A stretch of 64,000 nucleotides of DNA from Thiohalomonas denitrificans (lineage in GTDB: Bacteria > Pseudomonadota > Gammaproteobacteria > Thiohalomonadales > Thiohalomonadaceae), in assembly GCA_020725115.1 (NCBI GenBank), contig DYFR01000006.1, positions 1 through 64,000 of the forward strand, written 5' to 3'. The notes beneath the pieces were generated by a model that was not told the origin of the DNA, searched no databases, and was given only the letters and a program-made list of their open reading frames with translations. Below are positions 1 to 14,305 of the stretch, one piece after another. The stretch's first letter is position 1; each line of letters starts with the position of its first letter. The translations under genes were made by a program, and so were the position numbers.

Positions 1-5512
<5,512 letters not shown>

Positions 5513-5800
5513 GCTTTGTCTGTCGTTCACGGCCACACGTTCTATCTAAGTGGGGTTCTCGCGGAAAACCAGGCGAAAAATGGCGATTTGCCCGGACCCC
5601 GGGCAAAAAGGGTCAAGAAGTATACTGCCCTCGGGAGGGAGGTTCAATGCGCAGTAACTGCGCGGGGCGGGAGGTTAGCGGGGCTTTACTCCCCGCGCGG
5701 CAGGGGGTTTCCGCAGGAGCCGGGCTCCTCGGCGAACAGGGCACACAGACAGGCCACATAACCCGGCAAAGCCGGGCTTCCTGCAACCGGGGCATATTGT

Positions 5801-5868
5801 AGGAGCCCGATTTATCGGGCGATGGCGGGCGTCGGGAAGTCCGCATCGCCCGGCAAGCCGGGCTCCCG
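5801..5868. repeat. Family A dispersed hairpin (REP/BIME-like), copy 1
   Basis: This is a 68-bp double palindrome. Each half is a small hairpin (GCCCG-loop-CGGGC), and the two halves are inverse complements of each other (GGAGCCCG...CGGGCGATG against CATCGCCCG...CGGGCTCC). Related copies lie at 15246-15310 and 37851-37916. It lies between gltB and the DamX-like gene. Another short hairpin (CCCGGCAAAGCCGGG) lies just upstream at about 5762-5776. The 5537-5872 gap has no convincing gene. Confidence 0.8.
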
Positions 5869-5872
5869 CGTA

Positions 5873-7888
5873 CTACCTTTCCACCCCGGCGGCGGTCAGC
5901 TCGCCGTGCACGTCGGCAAAGGGCCGGATCCAGGGTGAGACGCGCTTGAGGGGGGGCGGCAGGGCGGCCACGGCCCGCTCGGCGGCGGCACGGTCGGTAA
6001 AATCGCCCCAGAACAGCACGAACCAGGGCTTGCCGTCGCGCCGGGTGACGATCAGGGCGATCTCGCCGCTGACGTCATAACCGCGCAGATGGGCACGCAC
6101 CGCCTCCTCCGTACTGGCGCCCACCAGCTGCACCGTGAAATGACGCGGATCCTGCGCCCACAGCCAGGCGGCATCGCGGAAACCGGCCACTGCCGGCTGG
6201 GGCGCTGGAGCCGGTTGCGCCGCGACGACAGGCGCGGGGGCCGGTGCCGCGGGCGCCGCGACGGGGGCGACCACCTTGAACTGATAAGGCTGCGACAGCT
6301 GGCCGTCGGCACCCGCCACCGCCACGGACCAGGTGGCCGGCGTGGCACCGGTGGTAATGTCGATGGCGATGCGCCCGCTGTCCAGCACCCGGACCTGGGC
6401 GGCGGCCAGGGTCTTGCGCTGACCGCGCCAGCTCACCGTCACCTGGCTATCCGGCGTGAACTGGCTGCCGTGCAGGGTCAGGGTCTGCGGCCGACGGCTG
6501 CCCGGTACCGGCTCCGGCTCCACCCGCTCGATCACGGCAACCGGTGCCGCCGCCGGCTGGGGGACAGGCGCCTGCTCGGGGATCACCGCAGCAGCCGTGG
6601 CCTCCGGCGCGGGTTCCGGCGCTGCCGGCGGCTCCACCACCGGTACCACAGGCTCCGCCGACGCGGGGGGCTCGGGCACGATCGGCTCGGTCGTTGCAGC
6701 CTCCGGTTCTGGGGCGACGGGCACTGGCGCTGCCGGTTCCGGAAGGATCGGCCCGGGCACCGCTGCCGTCATGGTTTCGGCCGGGACTGGCGGCTCAGTG
6801 GCAACTGGCGGCGGCGTCACCTCGCGCAACATGGGGAGGGCCGGCGACTCACCGACCACCGGAGCGGCACAGGTGATCTGCACCGTCTCCCCACTGCGCA
6901 CCACCAGTGCCGTCTGCACCGACTGCGGCGACTCGGCATAGCGCACGATGGGCCGCTCCGTAACCGCGGCCATCGTTGCGACCGCATCGGCCGGCGCTGC
7001 CGGCGCGTCATGGGTGGAAAACAGGCGGCCTTCTCCGGACAGGTGCAGATACGCCGCGGCGCCGGCAATGACCAGCATCCCGGCGGCAAGATAAGGCCAG
7101 GTGGCGCCACCGCTCTTGCGTTTGCTCATCAATACCTCGTGGGCCTGCAGATTGATGCCGCCGGGCCAGCCCTGCGACTGCTTGTGGATGCGTTTCAGAT
7201 CACGTGGCTGGAACAGCGGTCCACCGGCGAAACCGGCGGTGGCCAGGCGGTGCTGCAGATAGGCGATGATCTGCGCCTCGTCCAGCGGCTTGAGTTCGAG
7301 ATTGTGCGGCTTGGGTGCAGAAGCAAACCGCTCGCCGGCAAAACGCGGCAGGATCGCGGCATCGGCAAACAGGATGGTGCGCACCAGCTTGCCGTGTTCG
7401 CCCGGCAGCTCGGTGAGGCGCACCACGATCTCCAGCGCGTCATCGGACAGCTTGTCGGCATCATCCACCACCAGCACCGGCGTCATGGTCTGCTGCAGCT
7501 GGTTGAGATGCTCGCGCAGGGCATCGAGCAGGGCGTCGCCCGCCACACCGTCGGTATGCAGACCGAAACAGCGCGCGGCGGCGAGGAACAGGGCGGCGGG
7601 ATCAGGGGTTTCGAGTGCGCTGACGCGGCAGACCTTCCAGTCCTCGTCGGCGCGCATCAGGTATTGCTCCAGCAGGGCGCTCTTGCCGCTGCCGGCAGGG
7701 CCGCTCACCAGCAACAGCTCTTCGCTGTACTGGGTGAGATGTTGCAGCATGTTGAGGGTCTGTGCGCGCTCGGGATCGATGTAGAAGAAGCGGGCGCCGC
7801 CGGCGAAGGGAGACTCGCGCAGTTTGTAACGGGAAAGATAGGGTGGGGCGTCCATCGGGTCCTTGTTACGGCGAAGGGCCCGGATCAT
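5873..7888 (-). CDS. damX: DamX-like protein: AAA ATPase, membrane anchor and C-terminal SPOR domain
   Basis: 671 residues. An ExeA-type AAA ATPase domain occupies about residues 20-250, with Walker A GPAGSGKS (63-70) and Walker B VLVVDDAD (about 138-145). One transmembrane helix follows at about 264-282. A long Pro/Ala/Glu-rich periplasmic linker comes next, and the last roughly 80 residues look like a SPOR peptidoglycan-binding domain. DamX-type proteins act at the division septum, and in enterobacteria damX lies just after aroB. Here aroB and dgt are upstream on the same strand, which supports the assignment. The start overlaps the WGR gene stop by 4 bp, so translation is probably coupled. 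An internal Met at residue 12 is an alternative start. Confidence 0.8.
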   Translation of the reverse strand: MIRALRRNKDPMDAPPYLSRYKLRESPFAGGARFFYIDPERAQTLNMLQHLTQYSEELLLVSGPAGSGKSALLEQYLMRADEDWKVCRVSALETPDPAALFLAAARCFGLHTDGVAGDALLDALREHLNQLQQTMTPVLVVDDADKLSDDALEIVVRLTELPGEHGKLVRTILFADAAILPRFAGERFASAPKPHNLELKPLDEAQIIAYLQHRLATAGFAGGPLFQPRDLKRIHKQSQGWPGGINLQAHEVLMSKRKSGGATWPYLAAGMLVIAGAAAYLHLSGEGRLFSTHDAPAAPADAVATMAAVTERPIVRYAESPQSVQTALVVRSGETVQITCAAPVVGESPALPMLREVTPPPVATEPPVPAETMTAAVPGPILPEPAAPVPVAPEPEAATTEPIVPEPPASAEPVVPVVEPPAAPEPAPEATAAAVIPEQAPVPQPAAAPVAVIERVEPEPVPGSRRPQTLTLHGSQFTPDSQVTVSWRGQRKTLAAAQVRVLDSGRIAIDITTGATPATWSVAVAGADGQLSQPYQFKVVAPVAAPAAPAPAPVVAAQPAPAPQPAVAGFRDAAWLWAQDPRHFTVQLVGASTEEAVRAHLRGYDVSGEIALIVTRRDGKPWFVLFWGDFTDRAAAERAVAALPPPLKRVSPWIRPFADVHGELTAAGVER

Positions 7889-8139
7889 GTGGGTCGCTCC
7901 TCTCCCTGCATGAACATCACACGGTATCCACGTTTGAGCTGCGCATCACGCCCGCTGATGATAGCAGACTCCGCCGCATCCCGGGTCGCGAAATGGTCAC
8001 GCATCATGCGCCCGGACGAACCCTGAAAGCCCCATTCGCGCACCACGTTCCAGCCGTCGAGCAGGTCTTCCTGCAGAAACAGGTGGTAGTAGCGCGGCGG
8101 GCTGTCATCGGTGACGGGTGTCTGCATGTAGATACGCAT
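7885..8139 (-). CDS. Small WGR-domain protein
   Basis: 84 residues that are nearly all one WGR domain. It has W-x-V-x-x-EWG near residue 30, an RMMRDHFATRDAAESAI helix, and a K-x-GY motif near the C-terminus. WGR domains occur in some poly(ADP-ribose) polymerases and in MolR-type regulators, and are thought to bind nucleic acid. The stop codon overlaps the start of the downstream ATPase gene by 4 bp, so the two are probably co-translated. No specific function can be assigned. Confidence 0.75.
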   Translation of the reverse strand: MRIYMQTPVTDDSPPRYYHLFLQEDLLDGWNVVREWGFQGSSGRMMRDHFATRDAAESAIISGRDAQLKRGYRVMFMQGEERPT

Positions 8140-8268
8140 GTGCCGATGACGCGGGCTCCTGCCATTTTGGTTGTTATGTCAGGCGCCCGGAGGGCCGCCT
8201 GCGGTTGGGCGAAAGTATGCCGTCAAGACGCTGATTTCTCAAGGCGGGCATGAAGATAAAAACAATCC

Positions 8269-8338
8269 ACCGCAGAGACGCAGAGGTCGCAGAGGACGAA
8301 CATTCATGCCCTCTGTGTTCTCTGCGCCTCGGCGGTGA
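8269..8338. repeat. Family C hairpin (CGCAGAG-type), copy 1
   Basis: Imperfect inverted repeat of about 70 bp. The left arm is a run of degenerate 8-9-bp units (cgcagaga, cgcagagg, tcgcagagg). The right arm is the complement (ctctgtgttctctgcgcctc). Similar elements lie at 11981-12059 and 13062-13140. It fills most of the gap between dgt and the WGR gene; the rest of 8140-8363 shows no gene. Confidence 0.75.
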
Positions 8339-8363
8339 GGGCTGGATGCGCGGTGTATGACCG

Positions 8364-9515
8364 TCAGGTCAGTTCGGTGGGCATGAACAGCTTGCGGTGC
8401 TCGGCGATGGCGTAGCGGTCGGTCATGCCGGCGATGTAGTCGGCGACGGCACGGGCGCGGCCGGCGCGGCCGTGCTGCTGCTCCAGGCTGGCGACGTTGG
8501 CCTGGTGCGGCAGCGGCAGCAGGCGCGGGTCGTCGAAGATGGCACCGAACAGGTCGCGCACGATGCGCTGCGACTTCACCGTCATGCGGTGCACGCGGTA
8601 GTGCTGGTAGAGATTGACGCGCAGGAAGCGCTTGAGAGTCTGATGTTTTTGCTGCATGACCTCGCTGAAGCGCAGCAGCGGCTCGCTGCCGGCGCGCACC
8701 GCGTCGACATCGGCGGGGGCCGCCTCGTCGATGAGGCGGCGGCTGGTCTCCAGCAGGTCCACCACCTGGCGGTTGATCATGCGGCGGATTATTTCATGCA
8801 CCTGGCGTCGGCCGTCGAGGTCGGGATAGGCCTGGTGCACGGCGGCATGCTGCTCGGCGAACAGCTCCACCTCGCACAGCTGTTCCACCGTCAGCAGGCC
8901 GGCGCGCAGGCCATCATCGACATCATGATTGTTGTAGGCGATGGCATCGGCAATGTTGGCGATCTGCGCCTCCAGGCTGGGCTGACCCTTGTCGAGAAAA
9001 CGCCGGCCCACCTCGCCGAGCTGGCGTGCGTTCTCCAGCGAGCAGTGCTTGAGGATGCCCTCGCGCGTCTCGAAGGTGAGGTTGAGACCGCGGAACTCGG
9101 CATAACGATCCTCCAGCTCGTCCACCACGCGCAGCGACTGCAGGTTGTGCTCGAAGCCGCCGAACTCGCGCATGCATTCGTTCAGCGCATCCTGGCCGGC
9201 GTGGCCGAAGGGGGTATGGCCGAGGTCGTGGGCCAGGCTGATGGCCTCGGTCAGATCCTCGTTCAGATGCAGCGCGCGGGCGATGGCGCGGCCGATCTGC
9301 GCCACCTCGATGGAGTGGGTCAGGCGGGTGCGGAACATGTCGCCTTCGTGATTGACGAACACCTGGGTCTTGTACTCCAGGCGGCGGAAGGCGGAGGAAT
9401 GGACGATGCGATCACGGTCGCGCTGGAACTCGCTGCGGTACTGCGGGGCAGGCTCGGGAAGACGGCGGCCGCGGGAGCGGGTGCAGACTGCTGCATAAGG
9501 GGCCAGATTGTCCAT
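8364..9515 (-). CDS. dgt: Deoxyguanosinetriphosphate triphosphohydrolase-like protein
   Basis: 383 residues of the HD-superfamily dNTPase group, which hydrolyses dNTPs to a deoxynucleoside and triphosphate. Metal-binding HD residues are visible in [10 protein letters not shown] and [14 protein letters not shown]. The length fits the shorter 'Dgt-like type 2' proteins rather than the roughly 505-residue E. coli enzyme. It lies between aroB and the WGR/damX-like pair on the same strand. A family D hairpin (9554-9675) separates it from aroB. Confidence 0.92.
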   Translation of the reverse strand: MDNLAPYAAVCTRSRGRRLPEPAPQYRSEFQRDRDRIVHSSAFRRLEYKTQVFVNHEGDMFRTRLTHSIEVAQIGRAIARALHLNEDLTEAISLAHDLGHTPFGHAGQDALNECMREFGGFEHNLQSLRVVDELEDRYAEFRGLNLTFETREGILKHCSLENARQLGEVGRRFLDKGQPSLEAQIANIADAIAYNNHDVDDGLRAGLLTVEQLCEVELFAEQHAAVHQAYPDLDGRRQVHEIIRRMINRQVVDLLETSRRLIDEAAPADVDAVRAGSEPLLRFSEVMQQKHQTLKRFLRVNLYQHYRVHRMTVKSQRIVRDLFGAIFDDPRLLPLPHQANVASLEQQHGRAGRARAVADYIAGMTDRYAIAEHRKLFMPTELT

Positions 9516-9553
9516 CAGGATACCTTTGCCTCAATTCGAGTGACAAAAAATAC

Positions 9554-9675
9554 GTCCGCGAATGAACGCGAATAGACGCAAATAAAATCTTCAAATCGTT
9601 TGCTGGTCATCCACCAACTCGGAAATCCTTTTCCTATTTGCGTCCATTCGCGTCCATTCGCGTTCATTCGCGGAC
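9554..9675. repeat. Family D hairpin (GTCCGCGAATG-type), copy 1
   Basis: A 122-bp inverted repeat. The left arm is made of 10-bp units (gcgaatgaac, gcgaatagac, gcaaataaaa). The right arm is the complementary set (tttgcgtcca, ttcgcgtcca, ttcgcgttca) and ends in TTCGCGGAC. Copies lie at 11397-11500 and 25276-25420. It occupies the whole dgt-aroB gap. Confidence 0.85.
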
Positions 9676-9682
9676 TGATAAC

Positions 9683-10771
9683 TCAACTCGAACCACTGCG
9701 ATGCAGGGCGATGCCGGCACTGATCTGTTCCGGCGTGGCGCTGTCGCTGATCAGCGCCTTACCGATGCCGCGCAGCAGGATCAGCCGCAGCTTGCCCGCC
9801 AGCACCTTCTTGTCCACCGCCATGAGTTCCAGAAAGCGGGCGGCATCCAGTTCCGCCGGCGCCTGCACCGGCAGGCCGGCGGCCTTGATCAGATTGCGCG
9901 TGCGCGCCACGTCAGCGGCATCCATCCAGCCCAGCTGCTGCGACAGTTCCGCCGCCATCACCATGCCGGCGGCGATGGCCTCGCCGTGCAGCCACTCGCC
10001 GTAGCCCATGCCGGTTTCGATGGCGTGGCCGTAGGTGTGGCCCAGGTTGAGCAGGGCGCGCACGCCGCCCTCGGTCTCGTCGGCGGCGACGATGGCCGCC
10101 TTGTCGCGGCAGGAGCGCTCGATGGCGTAGCTCAGCGCCTCCGGCTCGCGCGCGAGCAGCGCGGTCATGTTCTGCTCCAGCCAGGTGAAGAATTCCGGGT
10201 CGTTGATCAGACCGTACTTGATCACCTCGGCGATGCCGGCGCGCAGCTGGCGCTCGTCCAGGGTGTTGAGGGTGTCGGTGTCGGCCAGCACGCAGCGCGG
10301 CTGGTGGAAGGCGCCGATCATGTTCTTGCCCAGCGGGTGGTTCACGCCGGTCTTGCCGCCCACCGAGGAGTCCACCTGCGACAGCAGGGTGGTGGGGATC
10401 TGGATGAAGGACACGCCGCGCTGGTAGCAGGCGGCGGCGAAACCGGTCATGTCACCCACCACGCCGCCGCCCAGGGCCACCAGGGTGCACTTGCGGTCGA
10501 AGCGGTGGGACAGCAGGCCGTCGAAGACGGTATTGACCGTCTCCAGGGTCTTGTACTGCTCGCCGTCGGGCAGGATCACCGCCTCGGTGCGGATGCCCTT
10601 GAAGGCCTCCAGGGTGCGCTCCAGATACAGCGGCGCCACGGTCTCGTTGCTGACGATCAGCACCTGTGTGCCGGTGAGGTGGGGCACCACCAGGTCGGCG
10701 CGGCCCAGCAGGCCGGGGCCGATGTATATGGGGTAGCTGCGTGCCCCCAGGTCGACGTGTAGGGTTTTCAT
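9683..10771 (-). CDS. aroB: 3-dehydroquinate synthase
   Basis: 362 residues, the usual AroB length. It converts DAHP to 3-dehydroquinate in the shikimate pathway, using NAD+ and a divalent metal. Family motifs include PDGEQYK, the glycine-rich [11 protein letters not shown] and [12 protein letters not shown], plus metal-binding residues in the GHTYGHAIE segment. In most gammaproteobacteria aroK lies immediately upstream; here it is replaced by a spacer and the divergent arsR gene. Downstream come dgt, WGR and the damX-like gene. Confidence 0.97.
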   Translation of the reverse strand: MKTLHVDLGARSYPIYIGPGLLGRADLVVPHLTGTQVLIVSNETVAPLYLERTLEAFKGIRTEAVILPDGEQYKTLETVNTVFDGLLSHRFDRKCTLVALGGGVVGDMTGFAAACYQRGVSFIQIPTTLLSQVDSSVGGKTGVNHPLGKNMIGAFHQPRCVLADTDTLNTLDERQLRAGIAEVIKYGLINDPEFFTWLEQNMTALLAREPEALSYAIERSCRDKAAIVAADETEGGVRALLNLGHTYGHAIETGMGYGEWLHGEAIAAGMVMAAELSQQLGWMDAADVARTRNLIKAAGLPVQAPAELDAARFLELMAVDKKVLAGKLRLILLRGIGKALISDSATPEQISAGIALHRSGSS

Positions 10772-10885
10772 GGGCGGAATATCAAGGAAAACAGGCGGCT
10801 ACTATACCGGATGGGGCCGCCCCGCCTCCAGCGCAAGCGGCAGGTACGAGGAAGGCGTGCGCTGCGTGCGCGAAGGATACGCCTG

Positions 10886-10949
10886 CAGGAGCCCGCTCCG
10901 CGGGCGAAACGGCGCCAGCACCCATTCGCCGAGAGGACTCGGCTCCTAC
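10886..10949. repeat. Family B hairpin (GGAGCC...GGCTCCT), copy 1
   Basis: Inverted repeat of about 64 bp with an arm AGGAGCCCGCTCCGCGGGCGAA and a conserved right half, TTCGCCGAGAGGACTCGGCTCCT. Related copies lie at 37926-37987, 41158-41227 and 51865-51926. It sits between the divergent aroB and arsR genes. Confidence 0.75.
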
Positions 10950-10987
10950 AATTCGCCCCTGTGTCCCGGATCCGCGCCTACATACAC

Positions 10988-11016
10988 TTGACCATATATA
11001 TGGATTGTCATATATT
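10988..11016 (+). promoter_or_regulatory. arsR promoter with overlapping palindromic operator
   Basis: A sigma-70-type promoter: TTGACC (10988-10993), a 17-bp spacer and TATATT (11011-11016). The spacer holds a perfect 12-bp palindrome, CCATATATATGG (10992-11003). An overlapping inverted repeat, TATATG-N6-CATATA, spans about 10999-11016. This is the expected type of site for an ArsR/SmtB repressor. The transcription start would fall only a few bases before the ATG at 11025, and there is no Shine-Dalgarno sequence, so the arsR message may be nearly leaderless. Confidence 0.75.
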
Positions 11017-11024
11017 CTGCCGCC

Positions 11025-11378
11025 ATGTCACTGACCACCGAATCCCTGTTCCGCGCCCTCGCCGACCCCACCCGCCTGCGCTGCCTGCTGCTGCTGCAGG
11101 GTGAGGGCGAACTGTGCGTCTGCGAGCTGACCCACGCCCTGGGCGAGTCCCAGCCCAAGATTTCCCGCCACCTGGCCCAACTGCGCGAGGCCGGCATCGT
11201 CGCCGACCGCCGCCAGGGGCTGTGGGTATATTACCGCCTGCACCCGGAGCTGCCGGCCTGGGCGCTGGAGGTGCTGCGCATCACCACCGAGGGCGTCGCC
11301 GCCCAGGCGCCCTATGCCGCCGACCGGCAGGCGCTGACTGAAATGCCCAATCGGCCCGGCGCCGTCTGCTGCGCCTGA
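11025..11378 (+). CDS. arsR: ArsR-family arsenite-responsive repressor
   Basis: 117 residues with an ArsR/SmtB winged-helix fold. The ELCVCEL segment at about residues 26-32 is the classic pair of As(III)-sensing cysteines at the start of the recognition region, and KISRHLAQLREAGIV is the DNA-reading helix. A C-terminal Cys-Cys-Ala tail could supply further thiols. It is the first gene of the arsenic cluster and probably autoregulated through the palindrome overlapping its promoter. Confidence 0.93.
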   Translation: MSLTTESLFRALADPTRLRCLLLLQGEGELCVCELTHALGESQPKISRHLAQLREAGIVADRRQGLWVYYRLHPELPAWALEVLRITTEGVAAQAPYAADRQALTEMPNRPGAVCCA

Positions 11379-11396
11379 CGGCACACAAAAATCTGT

Positions 11397-11500
11397 GTCC
11401 GCGAATGCACGCCAATAAACGCAAATCCATTCATCGTGCCCATGCTGCCAAGGGCGAAGCATCTTTGAGTATTCGCGTCCATTCGCGTTCATTTGCGGAC
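11397..11500. repeat. Family D hairpin, copy 2 (between arsR and arsC)
   Basis: Inverted repeat of about 104 bp with outer arms GTCCGCGAATGcACGC and GCGTTCATTTGCGGAC. The 10-bp unit pattern matches the element at 9554-9675. It fills nearly all of the arsR-arsC spacer and would form a hairpin in a cluster transcript. Confidence 0.8.
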
Positions 11501-11535
11501 TAATGGCTTCTCTTCCCCTAAATGTGAAACCAACC

Positions 11536-11964
11536 ATGAGCAAGAAACTGAACCTGCTGTTCCTCTGCACCGGCAACTCCTGCCGCTCGCAAATCGCCGA
11601 AGGCTGGGGCAGACACTTCGGCGCAGGCCGTATCGAGGTGCAGTCCGCCGGCATCGAGGCCCACGGCAAGAACCCGCGCGCCATCAAGGTCATGGCCGAG
11701 GCCAGCATCGACATCGCCGGCCAGGAATCCACCAAGGTAACCCAAGCGATGATCGACGCCGCCGATGTGGTGGTCACCGTCTGCGGTCACGCCGACGAAC
11801 ACTGCCCGGCCCTGCCCGCCACCGTGCGCAAGATCCACTGGCCGCTCAATGACCCGGCCAAGGCCACCGGCACGGAAGAGGAGATCATGGCCGTGTTCCG
11901 CGCCGCCCGCGACGACATCCGCGAACGCGTGCGCGCGCTGGTGGATGAATTGACCAACGCGTGA
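11536..11964 (+). CDS. arsC: Arsenate reductase, thioredoxin-coupled (low-molecular-weight phosphatase fold)
   Basis: 142 residues. The phosphatase loop CTGNSCRSQ (C-x5-R) lies near the N-terminus, and two further redox cysteines sit in TVCGHADEHCPALP. These match the three-Cys relay of the S. aureus pI258 type enzyme, which reduces As(V) to As(III) and is recycled by thioredoxin. I chose the ATG at 11536 because MSKKLNLLFLCTGNS is the normal N-terminus; an upstream in-frame ATG at 11503 would add 11 unlikely residues. The product arsenite would be exported by Acr3 (13159-14241). Confidence 0.94.
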   Translation: MSKKLNLLFLCTGNSCRSQIAEGWGRHFGAGRIEVQSAGIEAHGKNPRAIKVMAEASIDIAGQESTKVTQAMIDAADVVVTVCGHADEHCPALPATVRKIHWPLNDPAKATGTEEEIMAVFRAARDDIRERVRALVDELTNA

Positions 11965-11980
11965 ACAGAACCTCCAACCC

Positions 11981-12059
11981 CTGCCGCAGAGGCGCGGAGA
12001 CGCAGAGTGATGTGTGTTCGACATCTGTCTTTCTCTGCGCCTCCGCGTCTCTGCGGCAG
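11981..12059. repeat. Family C hairpin, copy 2 (between arsC and the MBL gene)
   Basis: A 79-bp inverted repeat with 27-bp arms that differ at only about four positions. The arms read CTGCCGCAGAGGCGCGGAGA and its near-complement, again built of 8-9-bp units. It leaves just enough room for the Shine-Dalgarno sequence of the next gene. Confidence 0.85.
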
Positions 12060-12079
12060 ACAGGTTTCTTGAGTAGGAG

Positions 12080-13006
12080 ATGAACCAATTGTTCCGTGCC
12101 CTGTTCTTGCTGTGTCTGTCCCTGCCGGCTTTCGCCGGCGATTTTGCCTTGCAGACGGTGCAGGTGAACGAGCGGGTGTGGGCGCTGGTCGGTCCCATCG
12201 GGCCACGCACCTATGACAATTACGGCCTCAACAACAATGTCGGCTTCGTCGTCACCGATGCCGGCGTGGTGCTGATCGATTCAGGATCGTCACGCAGTGG
12301 CGCACAACTCATCGAGCAGGCCATCGCCCGTGTCACGCCACAGCCGGTGCGCTGGGTGATCAACGTCGGCGTGCAGGATCACCGCTGGCTGGGCAACGAC
12401 TGGTTCGCCGGGCGCGGCGCCGAGGTGATCGCGCTGCAACGCACGGTGCAGGGCCAGCGTACCTTTGCCGCCCAACAGATGGCGGCATTGCAGGAGACGT
12501 TGAAGGATCGCTTCCAAGGCACCGCGCCCTACCATGCCCCGGCGCCGCTGGCCGGCGACCACGAGTCCTTCACCCTGGGCGGTGTGAAGTTTGAACTCCA
12601 CTGGTTCGGTGACGGCCACTTCGCCGGCGACGCCGCGCTGTGGCTGCCGCAGGACAAGGTCGTATTCACCGGCGACCTGGTCTACGTCGACCGCATGCTC
12701 GGCATACTGCCCGGCACCCGCACCGCCGCCTGGCGCGACGCCTTCCGCGCGCTGGAAAAACTCGGTGCCGAAAAGGTGGTGCCAGGTCACGGCAGTGTCT
12801 GCGATATGGCCAGGGCGCGGCGCGATACTGGTGACTATCTGGATTTTCTCACCGACGGGATCAGCGCAGCGGTGGCCGCCTGGGAGCCGCTGGATGAAGT
12901 GGTGCAGCGCCTGGGCGACGCACCGCAGTTCAAGCACCTGGAACACTACGACGGCTGGCACCGCACCAACATCAGCCGCACCTATGTCGAGTTCGAACAG
13001 CGCTAG
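12080..13006 (+). CDS. Secreted metallo-beta-lactamase-fold protein with a degenerate first metal motif
   Basis: 308 residues with a signal peptide (MNQLFRALFLLCLSLPAFAG). The MBL fold is clear, with LIDSGSS, a central GDGHFAGDAALW, FTGDLVY and PGHGSVCD. The first motif, normally HxHxDH, reads VGVQDH, so both HxH histidines are absent while the DH is kept. This resembles periplasmic MBL proteins found near quinoprotein or sulfur genes, whose reaction is unclear. A good Shine-Dalgarno (TAGGAG) precedes the ATG. It lies between arsC and acr3, with a family C hairpin on each side. A role in arsenic or thiol chemistry is only inferred from position. Confidence 0.75.
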   Translation: MNQLFRALFLLCLSLPAFAGDFALQTVQVNERVWALVGPIGPRTYDNYGLNNNVGFVVTDAGVVLIDSGSSRSGAQLIEQAIARVTPQPVRWVINVGVQDHRWLGNDWFAGRGAEVIALQRTVQGQRTFAAQQMAALQETLKDRFQGTAPYHAPAPLAGDHESFTLGGVKFELHWFGDGHFAGDAALWLPQDKVVFTGDLVYVDRMLGILPGTRTAAWRDAFRALEKLGAEKVVPGHGSVCDMARARRDTGDYLDFLTDGISAAVAAWEPLDEVVQRLGDAPQFKHLEHYDGWHRTNISRTYVEFEQR

Positions 13007-13061
13007 CAAAGTCAATGGTATTAAACGTAAAGACGCAAAGGCTTCCAGGAACGTCCCATCG

Positions 13062-13140
13062 TCAACGCAGAGGCGCAGAGACGCGGAGGACGCAGAGAAG
13101 GTGAAGCCGGTTTTTCTCTGCGCCTCTGCGTCTCTGCGTC
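13062..13140. repeat. Family C hairpin, copy 3 (between MBL gene and acr3)
   Basis: Inverted repeat of about 79 bp. Its left arm has units gcagaggc, gcagagac and gcggagga; its right arm is CTCTGCGCCTCTGCGTCTCT. The right arm ends directly before the AAAGGGG ribosome-binding site of acr3, so the folded RNA would abut the translation start region. Confidence 0.85.
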
Positions 13141-13158
13141 AAAGGGGTTATTGTTACT

Positions 13159-14241
13159 ATGTCCGCACAATGTGAAACCACGGCAAAGAAGGCGACCGGC
13201 AGTCCAATGGGCGTGTTCGAGCGCTATCTGACCCTGTGGGTGTTCCTGTGCATCATCGCCGGCATCGGCCTGGGGCATTTTTTCAACGGTGCATTTCAGG
13301 CCATCGGCGGCCTGGAGGTCGCCCAGGTCAATCTGCCGGTGGCAATACTGATCTGGCTGATGATCATCCCGATGCTGCTCAAGATCGACTTCACCGCCAT
13401 GTCGCACGTGAAGGAGCATTGGCGCGGCATCGGCGTCACCCTGTTCATCAACTGGGCGGTGAAACCTTTTTCCATGGCATTGCTGGCCTGGCTGTTCATC
13501 CGTGGCGTGTTCGCCGATATGCTGCCCGCCGATCAGCACGACAGCTACATCGCCGGCCTGATCATCCTTGCCGCCGCGCCGTGCACGGCGATGGTATTCG
13601 TCTGGAGCCACCTCACCAAGGGCGAGCCGCACTTCACCCTGACCCAGGTGGCGCTCAACGACACCATCATGGTGTTCGCCTTTGCCCCCATCGTCGGCCT
13701 GCTGCTGGGCCTCGCCTCGATCACCGTGCCCTGGAACACGCTGCTGCTGTCGGTGCTGCTGTACATCGTCATCCCGGTGCTGTTCGCGCAGTGGTGGCGT
13801 CGCCGCGTGTTGCAGCGCGGCGGCCAGGAGGCATTGGACACCCTGCTCAAGCACATGCATCCCATTTCCCTCGTCGCCCTGCTCGCCACCCTGGTGCTGC
13901 TGTTCGGCTTTCAGGGTGAACAGATCCTGGCGCAGCCGCTGATCATCGCCATGCTGGCGGTGCCGATCCTGATCCAGGTGTACTTCAACTCGGGACTGGC
14001 CTACCTGCTCAACCGCCAGTTCAAGGTGGCCCATTGCGTCGCCGGGCCGTCGGCGCTGATCGGCGCCAGCAATTTCTTCGAGCTGGCGGTGGCCGCCGCC
14101 ATCGCCCTGTTCGGCTTCAATTCCGGCGCCGCGCTGGCCACCGTGGTCGGCGTGCTGATCGAGGTGCCGGTGATGCTGTCGGTGGTGAAGATCGTCAATG
14201 CCAGCAAGGCGTGGTACGAACGGCCGCAGCGGACGGAATGA
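13159..14241 (+). CDS. acr3: Arsenite efflux transporter, ACR3 family
   Basis: 360 residues with about ten membrane helices. The family signature AAPCTAMVFVWSHL (around residues 135-148) holds the conserved Cys needed for arsenite transport in ACR3 proteins. A second functional region is visible near PSALIGASNFFELAVA. The AAAGGGG ribosome-binding site (from 13141) supports the ATG at 13159. An internal Met at residue 17 is possible. It exports As(III) produced by ArsC. Confidence 0.96.
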   Translation: MSAQCETTAKKATGSPMGVFERYLTLWVFLCIIAGIGLGHFFNGAFQAIGGLEVAQVNLPVAILIWLMIIPMLLKIDFTAMSHVKEHWRGIGVTLFINWAVKPFSMALLAWLFIRGVFADMLPADQHDSYIAGLIILAAAPCTAMVFVWSHLTKGEPHFTLTQVALNDTIMVFAFAPIVGLLLGLASITVPWNTLLLSVLLYIVIPVLFAQWWRRRVLQRGGQEALDTLLKHMHPISLVALLATLVLLFGFQGEQILAQPLIIAMLAVPILIQVYFNSGLAYLLNRQFKVAHCVAGPSALIGASNFFELAVAAAIALFGFNSGAALATVVGVLIEVPVMLSVVKIVNASKAWYERPQRTE

Positions 14242-14305
14242 AATCGCACACGGCATCATCTACATAGGGTGATCACCACACACCCTGGATAACGGAGAAC
14301 CTTCC

